Positions 52,937 to 61,827 of a DNA stretch of 64,000 nt are shown here, in pieces (within the stretch, counting starts at the first letter, position 1; every line of letters begins with the position of its first letter). The notes under the pieces are model-generated. The model saw only the letters and a program-made list of their open reading frames with translations. It searched no databases and was not told where the DNA came from. This stretch comes from Abiotrophia sp938010525 (GTDB lineage Bacteria; Bacillota; Bacilli; Lactobacillales; Aerococcaceae): NCBI RefSeq assembly GCF_938010525.1, contig NZ_CALLVK010000023.1:94863-158862 (forward strand). The letters are read 5' to 3'. Position numbers and translations under genes: made by a program.

Positions 52937-53923
52937 ATGACTAAGAAATATCATGTGGCCATCTGCGGTGCGTCTGGTGTTGTTGGACGTAAAATGCTGC
53001 AAGTATTACACGAACGAAACTTTCCTTTTGAGACCTTAACCTTATTCGCTTCTAAGCGTTCAGCGGGCAAAACCTTGAGTTATGCTGGCAAGGACTATGT
53101 TATTCAAGAGTTAACGGAAGATGCCCTCCAGGCACCGATTGAGATTGCCTTGTTCTCAGCAGGAGGAGAGACCTCTAAGCATTTTGGGCCAATCGCCGCT
53201 AGTCGAGGTATCTATGTGATTGATAACTCCAGTGCTTGGCGCATGGATCCTAAGATTCCTTTGGTAGTACCTGAAGTCAATGGCGATGTCTTGAAGGCTG
53301 AAGACCATCTGATTGCCAACCCTAACTGCTCGACTATTCAGTCAGTCGTGCCATTAGCTGTTCTACAACCATACGGCTTGAAGCGCGTCATCTACAATAC
53401 CTATCAAGCAGTATCAGGAGCAGGCCAAGCCGGCATTAATGACTTGGTCAACCATACGACTGAAAAATTCCCATATTCGATTAATGATAATGTCTTGCCG
53501 CACATTGATGTCTTCACCGAGTCTGGTTACACCAAAGAAGAAATCAAGATGATGGAGGAAACGCGAAAAATTTTACGCATGCCAGACTTACGCGTAACAG
53601 CTACTACGGTTCGGGTTCCAATCAAGCACTCTCATGCTGTATCTATTAACGTTGAATTGGAACGAGACTTTGACTTAGCAGAAATTCGTCAAGCTTTCCA
53701 AGAAGCAGAGGGTATTATCCTCTTAGATGATCCAGCTAACCTCAAGTATCCACTTCAGTCACAAGTGGAAGACCATGATGAAGTGTATGTAGGGCGGATT
53801 CGTCGTGACGAGTCAGTTCCTTACGGTCTCAACATTTGGGTGGTAGCCGACAACATCCGTAAAGGGGCGGCCACTAACACCATTCAAATCGCAGAACAAC
53901 TTATCAAAGACGGTATTCTCTAA
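52937..53923 (+). CDS. asd: Aspartate-semialdehyde dehydrogenase
   Basis: A 328-residue NADPH-dependent enzyme on the lysine/diaminopimelate, threonine and methionine branch. It has AICGASGVVGRKMLQVL for NADP, FSAGGETSKHFGP, and the catalytic Cys in NPNCSTIQ. YQAVSGAGQAGINDL and the active His in RVPIKHSHAVSI follow. AGAGGAGG lies before the ATG. A TATAAT at 52889-52894 sits 42 bases before the start but lacks a good -35. No lysine riboswitch or other dap genes are next to it, so it stands alone. Confidence 0.95.
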   Translation: MTKKYHVAICGASGVVGRKMLQVLHERNFPFETLTLFASKRSAGKTLSYAGKDYVIQELTEDALQAPIEIALFSAGGETSKHFGPIAASRGIYVIDNSSAWRMDPKIPLVVPEVNGDVLKAEDHLIANPNCSTIQSVVPLAVLQPYGLKRVIYNTYQAVSGAGQAGINDLVNHTTEKFPYSINDNVLPHIDVFTESGYTKEEIKMMEETRKILRMPDLRVTATTVRVPIKHSHAVSINVELERDFDLAEIRQAFQEAEGIILLDDPANLKYPLQSQVEDHDEVYVGRIRRDESVPYGLNIWVVADNIRKGAATNTIQIAEQLIKDGIL

Positions 53924-53935
53924 GAAGAGGATAGG

Positions 53936-53958
53936 GCGCCCTCCGGGGCGCTTTTTTT
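53936..53958 (+). terminator. Intrinsic terminator after asd
   Basis: GCGCCC (53936-53941) pairs with GGGCGC (53946-53951) around TCCG, followed by seven T residues. Confidence 0.88.
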
Positions 53959-53989
53959 ATATTATTGGTAGAGAAAATGGGCGTTAATG

Positions 53990-54062
53990 CTAATTAAGAT
54001 AAGTGCATTGAACAAACTTGTTGTCTTAATTAGTGAAACTAACTAATTAAGACAAATGCGTT
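53990..54062 (+). repeat. Three-copy repeat in alternating orientation upstream of rny
   Basis: Copy A (53990-54010) and copy C (54042-54062) are direct repeats of CTAATTAAGAYAARTGC. Copy B (54021-54034) is an inverted copy, so B can pair with C (perfect 12 bp, 7-base loop) or with A (10 bp). No gene lies in the 343-base gap 53959-54301. The only other features I see there are this array and the rny promoter. Confidence 0.75.
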
Positions 54063-54178
54063 TCTGGTGTGTTCTTTTTAATGAAATGTTTTCACTATAA
54101 ATTGATTAAGAATGTCTAAAGGCTTTCATAATAGGGATTGCAGGCAATTTGTTAGGTCTATCTGGCCATGCCTAGGGA

Positions 54179-54207
54179 TTGACAGACGGCCCATAAAACC
54201 GTATGAT
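54179..54207 (+). promoter_or_regulatory. Promoter of rny
   Basis: A perfect TTGACA and TATGAT with a 17-base spacer give one of the strongest promoters in the window. The leader is about 88 bases. Another TTGACA at about 54219 lacks a matching -10. Confidence 0.88.
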
Positions 54208-54301
54208 AGAGGGTGTGGTTGACACATTATTTATTTTGAAATCATCTAAAAATTTGAAATGAATAACGATAATAATGAATAGATTAATAGGAGGTGATAC
54301 G

Positions 54302-55864
54302 ATGGACCTATTGCAGCTCACCTTCGCAGTAATCGTTGCTTTAATTATCGGGGTAGTGATTGGCTATATTTTCAAGAAGAAAAGCGATGAAAAGCACATC
54401 GGAAATGCTAAGGCTAATGCAGAATCCATTGTTGATGCGGCTATTGCACAGGCTAAGACCCTCAAGCGGGAGGCCTTGTTCGAAGCCAAAGAAGAAAATC
54501 TCAAGTACCGTAATGAATTAGAACAAGAATTGAAGGAACGTCGGACCGAAGTAACAGGAATGGAAAAACGGCTCCTTCAACGGGAAGAGACCTTGGACCA
54601 AAAGAGTTTGATTTTAGACAAACGTGAACTCAATCTTGAGAGCAAGGAACAAGACTATCAAAAACGTCAAAAGGCCTTGACTCAACAAGAAGAGAAGGTT
54701 CAAGAATTGGTCGTTGCCCAACAAAGTGAATTAGAACGGGTAGCAACCCTATCGCGTCAAGAGGCGCAAAACATCATTATGACTGAGACAGAGCAAGCTT
54801 TGTCCCAGGAAATTGCAGTTATGATTCGTAATGCAGAGCAAAAAGCTAAAGATGAAGCAGATCGTAATGCCAAAAACATTATCTTACAAGCCATTCAACG
54901 GAGTGCTCCGGACATTGTGTCTGAGAATACAGTGACGGTAGTACACTTGCCAAGTGATGACATGAAAGGTCGGATTATCGGGCGGGAAGGCCGCAACATC
55001 CGTACTTTGGAAAGCTTAACCGGGATTGATTTAATTATCGATGACACGCCAGAAGCAGTCGTATTAAGCGGTTTTGACCCAATTCGCCGTCAAATTGCTA
55101 AGTTGGCGCTAGAGAAACTGATTCAAGACGGCCGGATTCATCCAGCACGTATTGAGGAAATGGTGGATCGGGCGCGTCGCGAGATTGACGAGAAAATCCG
55201 TGAAATCGGGGAGCAAGCGACCTTTGATGTGGGGATTCATTCTCTCCATCCAGATTTAATTAAGATTATTGGTCGTCTATCCTTTAGAACCAGTTATGGG
55301 CAGAACGTCTTGAACCACAGCATTGAAGTTGCCAAACTTGCTGGTGTAATGGCAGGTGAGTTAGGTGAAGATGTGGCCTTAGCCAAACGTGCAGGTCTTC
55401 TGCATGATATTGGGAAGGCGCTTGACCATGAGATTGAAGGCTCACACGTTGAAATCGGTGCAGAGATTGCCAAGAAATATAACGAGCCAGAAGTAGTAGT
55501 GAATGCTATTGCTTCCCACCATGGTGATACTGACCCAACTTCGACTATTGCTATCTTGGTAGCTGCCGCTGATGCCTTATCAGCAGCGCGTCCAGGTGCC
55601 CGCAGTGAATCCTTGGAGAGCTACATCCGCCGTCTGGAAAAATTAGAAGAAATCTCTAATAGTTTCCCAGGAGTGGCTAATAGTTTTGCTATTCAAGCTG
55701 GGCGTGAAGTTCGTGTCATGGTTCGTCCAAACGAAGTCAATGACGCTGGCGCTTCACGAATCGCTCGTGATATCCGCAACCGGATTGAAGCAGAAATGAA
55801 CTACCCAGGCAATATTAAAGTAACCGTTATTCGCGAAACGCGCGCGGTTGAATACGCCAAATAA
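54302..55864 (+). CDS. rny: Ribonuclease Y
   Basis: A membrane-anchored endoribonuclease of 520 residues that starts decay of many mRNAs in Firmicutes. An N-terminal membrane helix (residues ~5-25) is followed by a long charged coiled coil (~30-200). A KH domain comes next (GRIIGREGRNIRTLESLTGI, ~220-280), then the HD domain with the catalytic pair in AGLLHDIGKALDHE (~355-370) and SHHGDTDP. ATG 54302 follows an ideal AGGAGGTGAT site; an in-frame upstream ATG at 54275 is weaker. It has its own promoter and terminator. Confidence 0.96.
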   Translation: MDLLQLTFAVIVALIIGVVIGYIFKKKSDEKHIGNAKANAESIVDAAIAQAKTLKREALFEAKEENLKYRNELEQELKERRTEVTGMEKRLLQREETLDQKSLILDKRELNLESKEQDYQKRQKALTQQEEKVQELVVAQQSELERVATLSRQEAQNIIMTETEQALSQEIAVMIRNAEQKAKDEADRNAKNIILQAIQRSAPDIVSENTVTVVHLPSDDMKGRIIGREGRNIRTLESLTGIDLIIDDTPEAVVLSGFDPIRRQIAKLALEKLIQDGRIHPARIEEMVDRARREIDEKIREIGEQATFDVGIHSLHPDLIKIIGRLSFRTSYGQNVLNHSIEVAKLAGVMAGELGEDVALAKRAGLLHDIGKALDHEIEGSHVEIGAEIAKKYNEPEVVVNAIASHHGDTDPTSTIAILVAAADALSAARPGARSESLESYIRRLEKLEEISNSFPGVANSFAIQAGREVRVMVRPNEVNDAGASRIARDIRNRIEAEMNYPGNIKVTVIRETRAVEYAK

Positions 55865-55870
55865 TTAATT

Positions 55871-55903
55871 GAGAGGTTGGAACTTGTTCCAGCCTCTCTT
55901 TTT
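55871..55903 (+). terminator. Intrinsic terminator after rny
   Basis: A 13-bp stem (55871-55883 with 55886-55898, one G-T pair) ends in five T residues. From here to 56041 I see no gene. Confidence 0.88.
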
Positions 55904-56041
55904 ATACTTGCTTAGGAGGTAATAGCCAAGCAATTTATGATGGCGCTTACTATTAAGCGGGATTTTTAGACTTCCCTTAAGGCACTAGGGCTAGGCTTTG
56001 GTCGGATTGCTTGGACTTTCCTTTATATTTTGACTTTTTTG

Positions 56042-56050
56042 TGTTAAAAT
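56042..56050 (+). promoter_or_regulatory. Extended -10 promoter of cvfB
   Basis: TG-T-TAAAAT lies 27 bases before the cvfB start codon. A TTGACT just upstream is too close to act as its -35. Confidence 0.45.
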
Positions 56051-56076
56051 GTAGAAGAAAAAAAGGAGGCGATGAG

Positions 56077-56985
56077 GTGGTTCGTTACGGACAAATAGTC
56101 AAGGCCCGCATCAGTGACAAAAATGAGCGTCACTTTTTCGCACAATATGAAGGTGAGACCTTCACCGTTCTGCCGGGGCAGATAGATACACAAAATTACC
56201 AAGTTGGTGATCAACTTGAAGGCCTTATCTATGAGACTAAGGCCCGCAAGAAAGTCATTCAAGTTGATTTGCCGGCTATTCGGCCTGAAGTCTATGGCTG
56301 GGGTAGCGTGGTTAGCACTCGTAAGGATTTAGGTGTCTTTGTGGACATTGGTCTGCATGATAAGGAAGTGGTCGTGTCATTGGATGACCTCCCCCTTAAT
56401 ACAGCTCTCTGGCCTAAGAAGGGTGATCGATTGTTCTTGACCTATCAAGTGGATGCTAAGAATCGTTTCTGGGGTAAGTTGATTGAACCTGAAGCTATGC
56501 AGGCTTATTTTAAGCGGGCAGCTCGTGCTATGAAGAATCTCAATGTCACCGCTACCGTTTATAAGGTTAAGTTAGCGGGTTCACTTTGTATTACAGACGG
56601 TGGACACTCGGCTTTCTTACATGAAAGTGAGACTCTTGATACTCCACGTCTTGGTCAAGTCTTGCAAGCTCGCATTATTGGCGTTCGTGAGGACGGCGGC
56701 CTTAATTTATCGGTCAAGCCACGGGCTTATGAGGCCTTGGATGATGATGCCGGTATGATTCAAGCTATCTTAAGAAAATCGCCAGGGCATTATTTGCCAC
56801 TTCATGATAAATCAGATCCAGCGACTATCCAGACTCAGCTTGGTATTTCTAAGGCCCAATTTAAACGTGCCGTCGGTAACTTAATGAAACAAGGCCTCAT
56901 TCGCCAAGTCAAGGGGGACGGGCTTTATTTGACGGAAGACCCAAGTCCTGAGACTGATTCAGTAGGCAGTGGCCATGAGATTTAA
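56077..56985 (+). CDS. cvfB: CvfB/YitL family S1 RNA-binding protein
   Basis: A 302-residue protein of the CvfB family, which binds RNA and affects virulence gene expression in staphylococci. It contains consecutive S1-type beta barrels: GWGSVVSTRKDLGVFVDIGL with KEVVVSLDDLPL is one, and QARIIGVREDGGLNLSVKPR another. A winged-helix C-terminus follows (TIQTQLGISKAQFKRAVGNL, then MKQGLI). The GTG at 56077 with GGAGG seven bases before it is chosen; the longer open frame starting at 56011 has no ribosome site. It overlaps xerD by about 11 bases. Confidence 0.88.
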   Translation: MVRYGQIVKARISDKNERHFFAQYEGETFTVLPGQIDTQNYQVGDQLEGLIYETKARKKVIQVDLPAIRPEVYGWGSVVSTRKDLGVFVDIGLHDKEVVVSLDDLPLNTALWPKKGDRLFLTYQVDAKNRFWGKLIEPEAMQAYFKRAARAMKNLNVTATVYKVKLAGSLCITDGGHSAFLHESETLDTPRLGQVLQARIIGVREDGGLNLSVKPRAYEALDDDAGMIQAILRKSPGHYLPLHDKSDPATIQTQLGISKAQFKRAVGNLMKQGLIRQVKGDGLYLTEDPSPETDSVGSGHEI

Positions 56986-57877
56986 GCAAGCCGTCCAGGA
57001 TTTTGAACGTTATCTTCTCTTAGATATGAACCGGTCCGCTAATACCATTCAGAGTTATCGGCGCGATTTGGCTAAGTTTCAGGCCTATCTGACGGAGCAG
57101 GGGATTGACAAAATAGAGGCGATTGATGAGCTAACGGTTCGAGCCTTTCTAGCAAAACTCAGCCAAGCCTCTTATGCAGTATCTTCGACTAGTCGTATGC
57201 TATCCAGTTTGAAGCAGTTCTTCCTCTTTTTACGCAAAGAGGGCATTCTGGAAACGAATCCCATGTCCCTAGTCCATCGGCCTAAACAAGGGAGACATCT
57301 ACCTAAAGTCTTAACTGCTAGGGAGATTGAAGCCTTGCTTCAAGCCCCCGACACCAGCAGTCCACATGGTTTGCGTGATCGGGCTATCTTTGAACTCATG
57401 TACGCCACGGGTCTGCGGGTAACAGAATTAGTTCAGCTTAAATTAGAAGATTTGCACTTAGAATTAGGCTTTATCCAAACCCTAGGTAAAGGGGACAAGG
57501 AGCGTCTAGTTCCCTTGATTGATGAAGCCATTGAATGGCTAGAGGCCTATCTGGAACAGGTCCGTCCTAGCTTCCTAAGATTAGCTGGCTCTGCTAGTCC
57601 GCAAGAAGTTTTTTTGACAGAACGGGGCAAGGCCTTCACCCGTCAAGGAATCTGGAAAAATCTCAATAAGTATGTGGCCTTAGCTGGCATTAAACAAACC
57701 GTCTCACCCCATATGTTGCGCCATTCTTTTGCAACACATCTCTTAGAAAATGGCGCTGATTTGCGTATGGTCCAGGAGCTGCTGGGCCATGCGGATATTT
57801 CAACGACACAGATTTATACCCATATCAGCACGCAACGTTTGCAGGAAGTCTACCGTAAGTACTTCCCACGTGCTTGA
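56975..57877 (+). CDS. xerD: Tyrosine recombinase XerD
   Basis: A 300-residue site-specific recombinase that resolves chromosome dimers at dif. The N-terminal SAM-like core-binding domain (residues ~1-90: NRSANTIQSYRRDLAKF) is followed by the catalytic domain. That domain has Arg in YATGLRVTELVQL, Lys in LGKGDKER, HMLRHSFATHLL, LGHADISTTQIYTHI and the tyrosine nucleophile in that last motif. A GTG at 56969 is an alternative start; neither has a strong ribosome site, which fits coupling to cvfB. xerD next to deoB and punA matches the Bacillus order, which supports XerD over XerC. Confidence 0.9.
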   Translation: MRFKQAVQDFERYLLLDMNRSANTIQSYRRDLAKFQAYLTEQGIDKIEAIDELTVRAFLAKLSQASYAVSSTSRMLSSLKQFFLFLRKEGILETNPMSLVHRPKQGRHLPKVLTAREIEALLQAPDTSSPHGLRDRAIFELMYATGLRVTELVQLKLEDLHLELGFIQTLGKGDKERLVPLIDEAIEWLEAYLEQVRPSFLRLAGSASPQEVFLTERGKAFTRQGIWKNLNKYVALAGIKQTVSPHMLRHSFATHLLENGADLRMVQELLGHADISTTQIYTHISTQRLQEVYRKYFPRA

Positions 57878-57958
57878 TTTGTAGTCCTCCATCTGCAGAG
57901 ATGGATTAAAAAAATAATGGCAGTCACTCATTGACCGTCTAGGGAAAGAGGAAAAAGT

Positions 57959-59128
57959 ATGAAATTCAAACGTATTCATTTAATCGTCTTAGATTCTGTT
58001 GGGATTGGTGAAGCTCCAGATGCTGCAGACTTCAACGATTTAGGGAGCCATACTCTAGGCCATATTGCTGAAGTTGCAGGGCTAAAGGTCCCTCATATGG
58101 TAGAGCTAGGTTTGGCTAATATTGAACCTTTGGCTGGCTTGACACCTGTGGCATCCTCCAAGGGTTACTGGACTAAGTTAGAAGAAGTTTCAGCTGGTAA
58201 GGACACTATGACCGGTCACTGGGAAATCATGGGTCTTAAAATTGAAACACCATTCCGCGTCTTCCCTGATGGTTTTCCTGATGAACTAATCGAGCGTATT
58301 GAAGCCTTTTCTGGTCGTAAGGTGGTCTGCAACGCCCCAGCTTCTGGGACTGAAGTTCTTGACCAATATGGTGAACACCAAATGAAGACAGGGGACCTAA
58401 TTGTTTATACCTCTGCAGACTCTGTCTTACAAATTGCCGCCCATGAAGAAATTATTCCATTAGAAGAACTTTACCGTATCTGTGAGTATGCCCGCGAGAT
58501 TACCTTAGAAGATCCATACATGTTGGGACGTATTATTGCTCGTCCATACATTGGGACACCTGGCAACTGGACTCGCACCGCCAACCGTCATGACTATGCC
58601 TTAAGTCCTTTTGCGGATACAACGCTGGACTTCTTGAAGGCAGGCGGCTATGATGTGATTTCCATTGGGAAAATCAACGATATCTTCAATACTAAGGGGA
58701 TTACGGATGCAGTTCGAACCAAGTCTAACATGGACGGGGTGGATCAACTGCTGAAGATTATGGACCGTGACTTTACCGGTTTGTCCTTCACTAACTTAGT
58801 GGACTTTGATGCCATTTACGGTCACCGCCGTAACACAGAAGGCTATGCCCAAGCCTTAGAAGATTTCGACAACCGCTTGCCAGAAATCTATAGCAAGTTA
58901 CGTCAAGATGATTTACTCTTAATTACTGCCGACCACGGTAACGACCCAACCTATAGTGGAACCGACCATACCCGTGAATATGTGCCAATTCTGGCCTACA
59001 GCCCATCCTTCACGCAAGCAGGTGAGCTCAAGGCGCGTTACTATAGTGATATCGCAGCCACCATTTCTGATAACTTCGGCGTTGCCAAGACCGAACAAGG
59101 TTCTTCATTCTTAAGTCAATTAAATTAG
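57959..59128 (+). CDS. deoB: Phosphopentomutase
   Basis: A 389-residue alkaline-phosphatase-fold enzyme that interconverts ribose-1-phosphate and ribose-5-phosphate (and the deoxy forms) in nucleoside salvage. It has IVLDSVGIGEAPDA for metal, GKDTMTGHWEIMG with the phosphorylated Thr, VDFDAIYGHRR, and TADHGNDPTYSGTDHTREY at the C-terminus. GAGGAAAAA lies before the ATG. It feeds the sugar phosphate released by PunA, 26 bases downstream, back into the pentose phosphate pathway. Confidence 0.96.
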   Translation: MKFKRIHLIVLDSVGIGEAPDAADFNDLGSHTLGHIAEVAGLKVPHMVELGLANIEPLAGLTPVASSKGYWTKLEEVSAGKDTMTGHWEIMGLKIETPFRVFPDGFPDELIERIEAFSGRKVVCNAPASGTEVLDQYGEHQMKTGDLIVYTSADSVLQIAAHEEIIPLEELYRICEYAREITLEDPYMLGRIIARPYIGTPGNWTRTANRHDYALSPFADTTLDFLKAGGYDVISIGKINDIFNTKGITDAVRTKSNMDGVDQLLKIMDRDFTGLSFTNLVDFDAIYGHRRNTEGYAQALEDFDNRLPEIYSKLRQDDLLLITADHGNDPTYSGTDHTREYVPILAYSPSFTQAGELKARYYSDIAATISDNFGVAKTEQGSSFLSQLN

Positions 59129-59154
59129 GACATAGTCAGCAAGGAGGAAAATAG

Positions 59155-59955
59155 ATGTTTACAGAAACCATTCAATACTTAAAAGACCAGGGTTTAACTT
59201 ATCCACAAGTTGGTTTAATCCTAGGTAGTGGCCTTGGAGAGCTTGCTGAAGATGTGGAAAATGCTATCCGCATTCCATATGAAAATATTCCTAATTTTCC
59301 AGTCTCTACAGTTGCTGGCCATGCTGGTCAATTAGTTTATGGGGACTTGGCAGGTAAAAAAGTCTTGATTTTACAGGGCCGTTTCCATTATTATGAAGGT
59401 TATGATTTGAACACTGTGACTTATCCAGTTCGTATCTTCAAGGAACTTGGGGTAGAAACTGTGATTGTAACTAATGCAGCAGGTGGGATTAATACTTCAT
59501 TCCAACCAGGCGACTTAATGATTATTACGGATCACCTTAACTTGGCAGGCAACAATCCACTGATTGGCGCAAACTTAGATGCTCATGGCCCACGTTTTGT
59601 TGACTTAACAGAGACTTATAGTTTGCGAGGTCAAGCCATCTTACGTCAAGCTGCTGCCAAAGAAGGAATTCATCTCCAACAAGGGGTTTACACTTGGGTA
59701 ACAGGTCCATCTTATGAGACGCCTGCAGAAATTCGCTACATGCGGACCATTGGTGGCGATGCTGTTGGGATGTCAACTGTGCCAGAAGCAATTGTGGCCA
59801 AACATTGTGGCATGGAAGTCTTAGGGATTTCTTGCATTACCAACTTAGCAAGTGGCATGCAGTCTAGCCTCAACCACGAGGAAGTAATGGAAATCTCTGC
59901 TAAGGTAAAACCACGCTTTAAGAACTTAATTAAAAATACCCTAGCTTTACTTTAA
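59155..59955 (+). CDS. punA: Purine nucleoside phosphorylase
   Basis: A 266-residue trimeric-type PNP cutting inosine, guanosine and their deoxy forms with phosphate. It has LILGSGLGELAEDV, the phosphate-binding GRFHYYEGYDL, TNAAGGINTSFQPGDLMIIT, WVTGPSYETPAEIRYMRTIG and GMSTVPEAIVAKHCGMEVLG. AAGGAGG precedes the ATG. With deoB it forms a purine salvage unit that complements the de novo operon in this window. Confidence 0.95.
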   Translation: MFTETIQYLKDQGLTYPQVGLILGSGLGELAEDVENAIRIPYENIPNFPVSTVAGHAGQLVYGDLAGKKVLILQGRFHYYEGYDLNTVTYPVRIFKELGVETVIVTNAAGGINTSFQPGDLMIITDHLNLAGNNPLIGANLDAHGPRFVDLTETYSLRGQAILRQAAAKEGIHLQQGVYTWVTGPSYETPAEIRYMRTIGGDAVGMSTVPEAIVAKHCGMEVLGISCITNLASGMQSSLNHEEVMEISAKVKPRFKNLIKNTLALL

Positions 59956-59993
59956 GCGACTTGCCAGATTGCTAGGGAGGAAAGGAGTACGCC

Positions 59994-60404
59994 GTGCTCA
60001 TTAAATCTAAAAATAAAAATGAAAAGATTATTCTCGGCCTGCTGTCCTATACCTTAGAGGAAGGGCAGCACCAAACCGACCTCTTGCAGTCGATTTTGGA
60101 AACCTACCGGCAATCTGATAGCAAGGAAATCTATCTCTATCGAGAGCAAGACCAGGATAACTTCATTGGCTTGGTTGGGGTTGAAACCTTCCAATCGCCT
60201 GGCAATGAGTCAGAAGATCCTGAGTCAGTCGTCATTGACCGTATTGCCCTCTTACCATCATTCCGCAATGAGTCTGTAGGCTATCAGATTTTCTGCGAAC
60301 TTAAGGAGCGCTATCCTAATACAGCCTTCTTAGGGTCACGTCTGACCTCAGAACTTCTTGTCAAATGGAGCAGTCGTTATGCCCAAGAACACCAAGAATC
60401 TTAA
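59994..60404 (+). CDS. ribT: RibT-like acetyltransferase
   Basis: A 136-residue GNAT-fold protein like Bacillus RibT. MLIKSKNKNEKIILGLLSYT at the N-terminus matches RibT, and ALLPSFRNESVGYQIFCEL is the acetyl-CoA binding helix region. The GTG at 59994 has GGAGG and AAAGGAG upstream. RibT is named from its place in Bacillus rib operons, but its substrate is unknown, and here it stands before scpA without the rib biosynthesis genes. Its end overlaps scpA by 26 bases. Confidence 0.8.
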   Translation: MLIKSKNKNEKIILGLLSYTLEEGQHQTDLLQSILETYRQSDSKEIYLYREQDQDNFIGLVGVETFQSPGNESEDPESVVIDRIALLPSFRNESVGYQIFCELKERYPNTAFLGSRLTSELLVKWSSRYAQEHQES

Positions 60405-61188
60405 AGGTCATCAGGGGCAAGATAGCTCCGTGACCAAGGACAAGCAGCAGCTCAAGCTCCAATTGGCCTCTTTTCAGGGGCCCTTTGACTTGTTATTGCA
60501 CTTAATTAAACAGATGAAAGTGGATATTAATGATATCCCTATGGCTGAAATTACCAGTCAGTACTTGGCTTATCTTCACTCCATGCAAGAGTTAGAGTTA
60601 GATCAAGCCGGCGATTACTTAGTGATGGCTGCCACGCTCTTGGAAATCAAGAGTCGACTGCTTCTACCTATCGAGCCGGATGCTGAATTGGATGGCGACT
60701 ATGAGCCTGGTGACCCACGTCAAGTGTTGGTGCAACAACTGCTCTTGTATCAACAATTCCAAGATGTATCCTCCTTGCTAGAAATGCGTCAAGAGGCTCG
60801 GGCAGCGCTCTTCTCTAAACAAGCTGATGACTTGTCGGACTATCAGGAGCAGATCCCGCTTCAAGAAGGTGAGATTAGCCTGGATCAACTAGTGGCACGT
60901 ATGCAAGATGTCTTGGCCCGCCAACTAGCTCGTCAGCCCTTGGAACGCCAAATTCATCATGATCCTTTGACGGTTGAGCAGAAGATGGAGGATATCTTGA
61001 CACGGTTAGGACGTTTAGAGCGACAAGAACGCTTGTCTTTTGAACAGTTGATTGACAAGGCCAGTCGTCCAGAGATTATCACAACCTTCATGGCGCTTCT
61101 GGAGCTAGTGCGTAAGCAGTTTATTGTTTTCTACCAGGCCGAGGCCTTGGCACCAATTGAAATTGAAAAGATAGACGGAGTCGAATAG
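60379..61188 (+). CDS. scpA: Segregation and condensation protein A
   Basis: The kleisin subunit of the SMC-ScpAB condensin, 269 residues. The N-terminal SMC-neck-binding part has FQGPFDLLLHLIKQMKVDIN and LVMAATLLEIKSRLLLP. A helical ScpB-binding middle and a winged-helix C-terminus (IITTFMALLELVRKQFIVFY) follow. ATG 60379 lies eight bases after GGAG; an in-frame TTG at 60358 is less likely. The first ~22 residues are a short charged extension. The stop abuts the scpB start. Confidence 0.95.
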   Translation: MPKNTKNLKGHQGQDSSVTKDKQQLKLQLASFQGPFDLLLHLIKQMKVDINDIPMAEITSQYLAYLHSMQELELDQAGDYLVMAATLLEIKSRLLLPIEPDAELDGDYEPGDPRQVLVQQLLLYQQFQDVSSLLEMRQEARAALFSKQADDLSDYQEQIPLQEGEISLDQLVARMQDVLARQLARQPLERQIHHDPLTVEQKMEDILTRLGRLERQERLSFEQLIDKASRPEIITTFMALLELVRKQFIVFYQAEALAPIEIEKIDGVE

Positions 61189-61827
61189 ATGGAATTAATA
61201 ACCCGCCTGCATGGCATTATCTTTGTAACAGGAATTGAAGGGGTCAGTCGTAAAGATTTGGCTGCTAGCCTTCAGCTACCCTTAAGTCAAGTAACAGAGG
61301 CCTTGCAACAACTACAATTGAATTTACAGGAAGACCCACTGTCACCTGTAGAATTGGTTAACTACAATGACCAATACCGTCTGGTGACTAAGGCTGAGTT
61401 AGCTCCTGATGTGGAGGCCTATGCTCACTCGCCCTTTACCCAGAAGCTCAGTCGAGCGGCAGTTGAGACACTAGCCATTGTAGCCTATCGCCAGCCTATT
61501 ACGCGTATGGGGATTGACGAGATTCGCGGCGTGTCCAGTATTACCATGCTACAGAAGTTGCTTGCCCGCGACTTGATTCGTGAGATTGGTCGACTAGAAG
61601 CGCCAGGACGCCCGGTCCTCTATGGAGTGACGGACTACTTCATGGATTACTTCGGTCTCAAGTCCTTGGAAGATCTACCTAATATTGAACCACTTAACCT
61701 CAATGACGAGGTCACTTCGGATGAATTATTTAATACAAAGCAATGGCAGATTAGCCTAGATGATGAGGTGTCTTATCAAGATGCCCCCTTAGTTAATCCC
61801 GTATTAGAAGAAGGGGAGGAAGATTAG
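61189..61827 (+). CDS. scpB: Segregation and condensation protein B
   Basis: The 212-residue winged-helix KITE subunit of the SMC condensin; two copies clasp one ScpA. It has two wHTH domains (residues ~1-80 and ~85-165) and the conserved LSRAAVETLAIVAYRQPITR, then EIRGVSS and RDLIREIGRLEAPGRPVLYG. The ATG follows the scpA stop directly, and its own stop abuts rluB, so translation is coupled. The C-terminus is acidic and variable. Confidence 0.95.
   Translation: MELITRLHGIIFVTGIEGVSRKDLAASLQLPLSQVTEALQQLQLNLQEDPLSPVELVNYNDQYRLVTKAELAPDVEAYAHSPFTQKLSRAAVETLAIVAYRQPITRMGIDEIRGVSSITMLQKLLARDLIREIGRLEAPGRPVLYGVTDYFMDYFGLKSLEDLPNIEPLNLNDEVTSDELFNTKQWQISLDDEVSYQDAPLVNPVLEEGEED

Noticed and set aside
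57888..57905. 7-bp hairpin between xerD and deoB
   Set aside because: It is followed by an A run, not a T run, on the plus strand. It may be chance.
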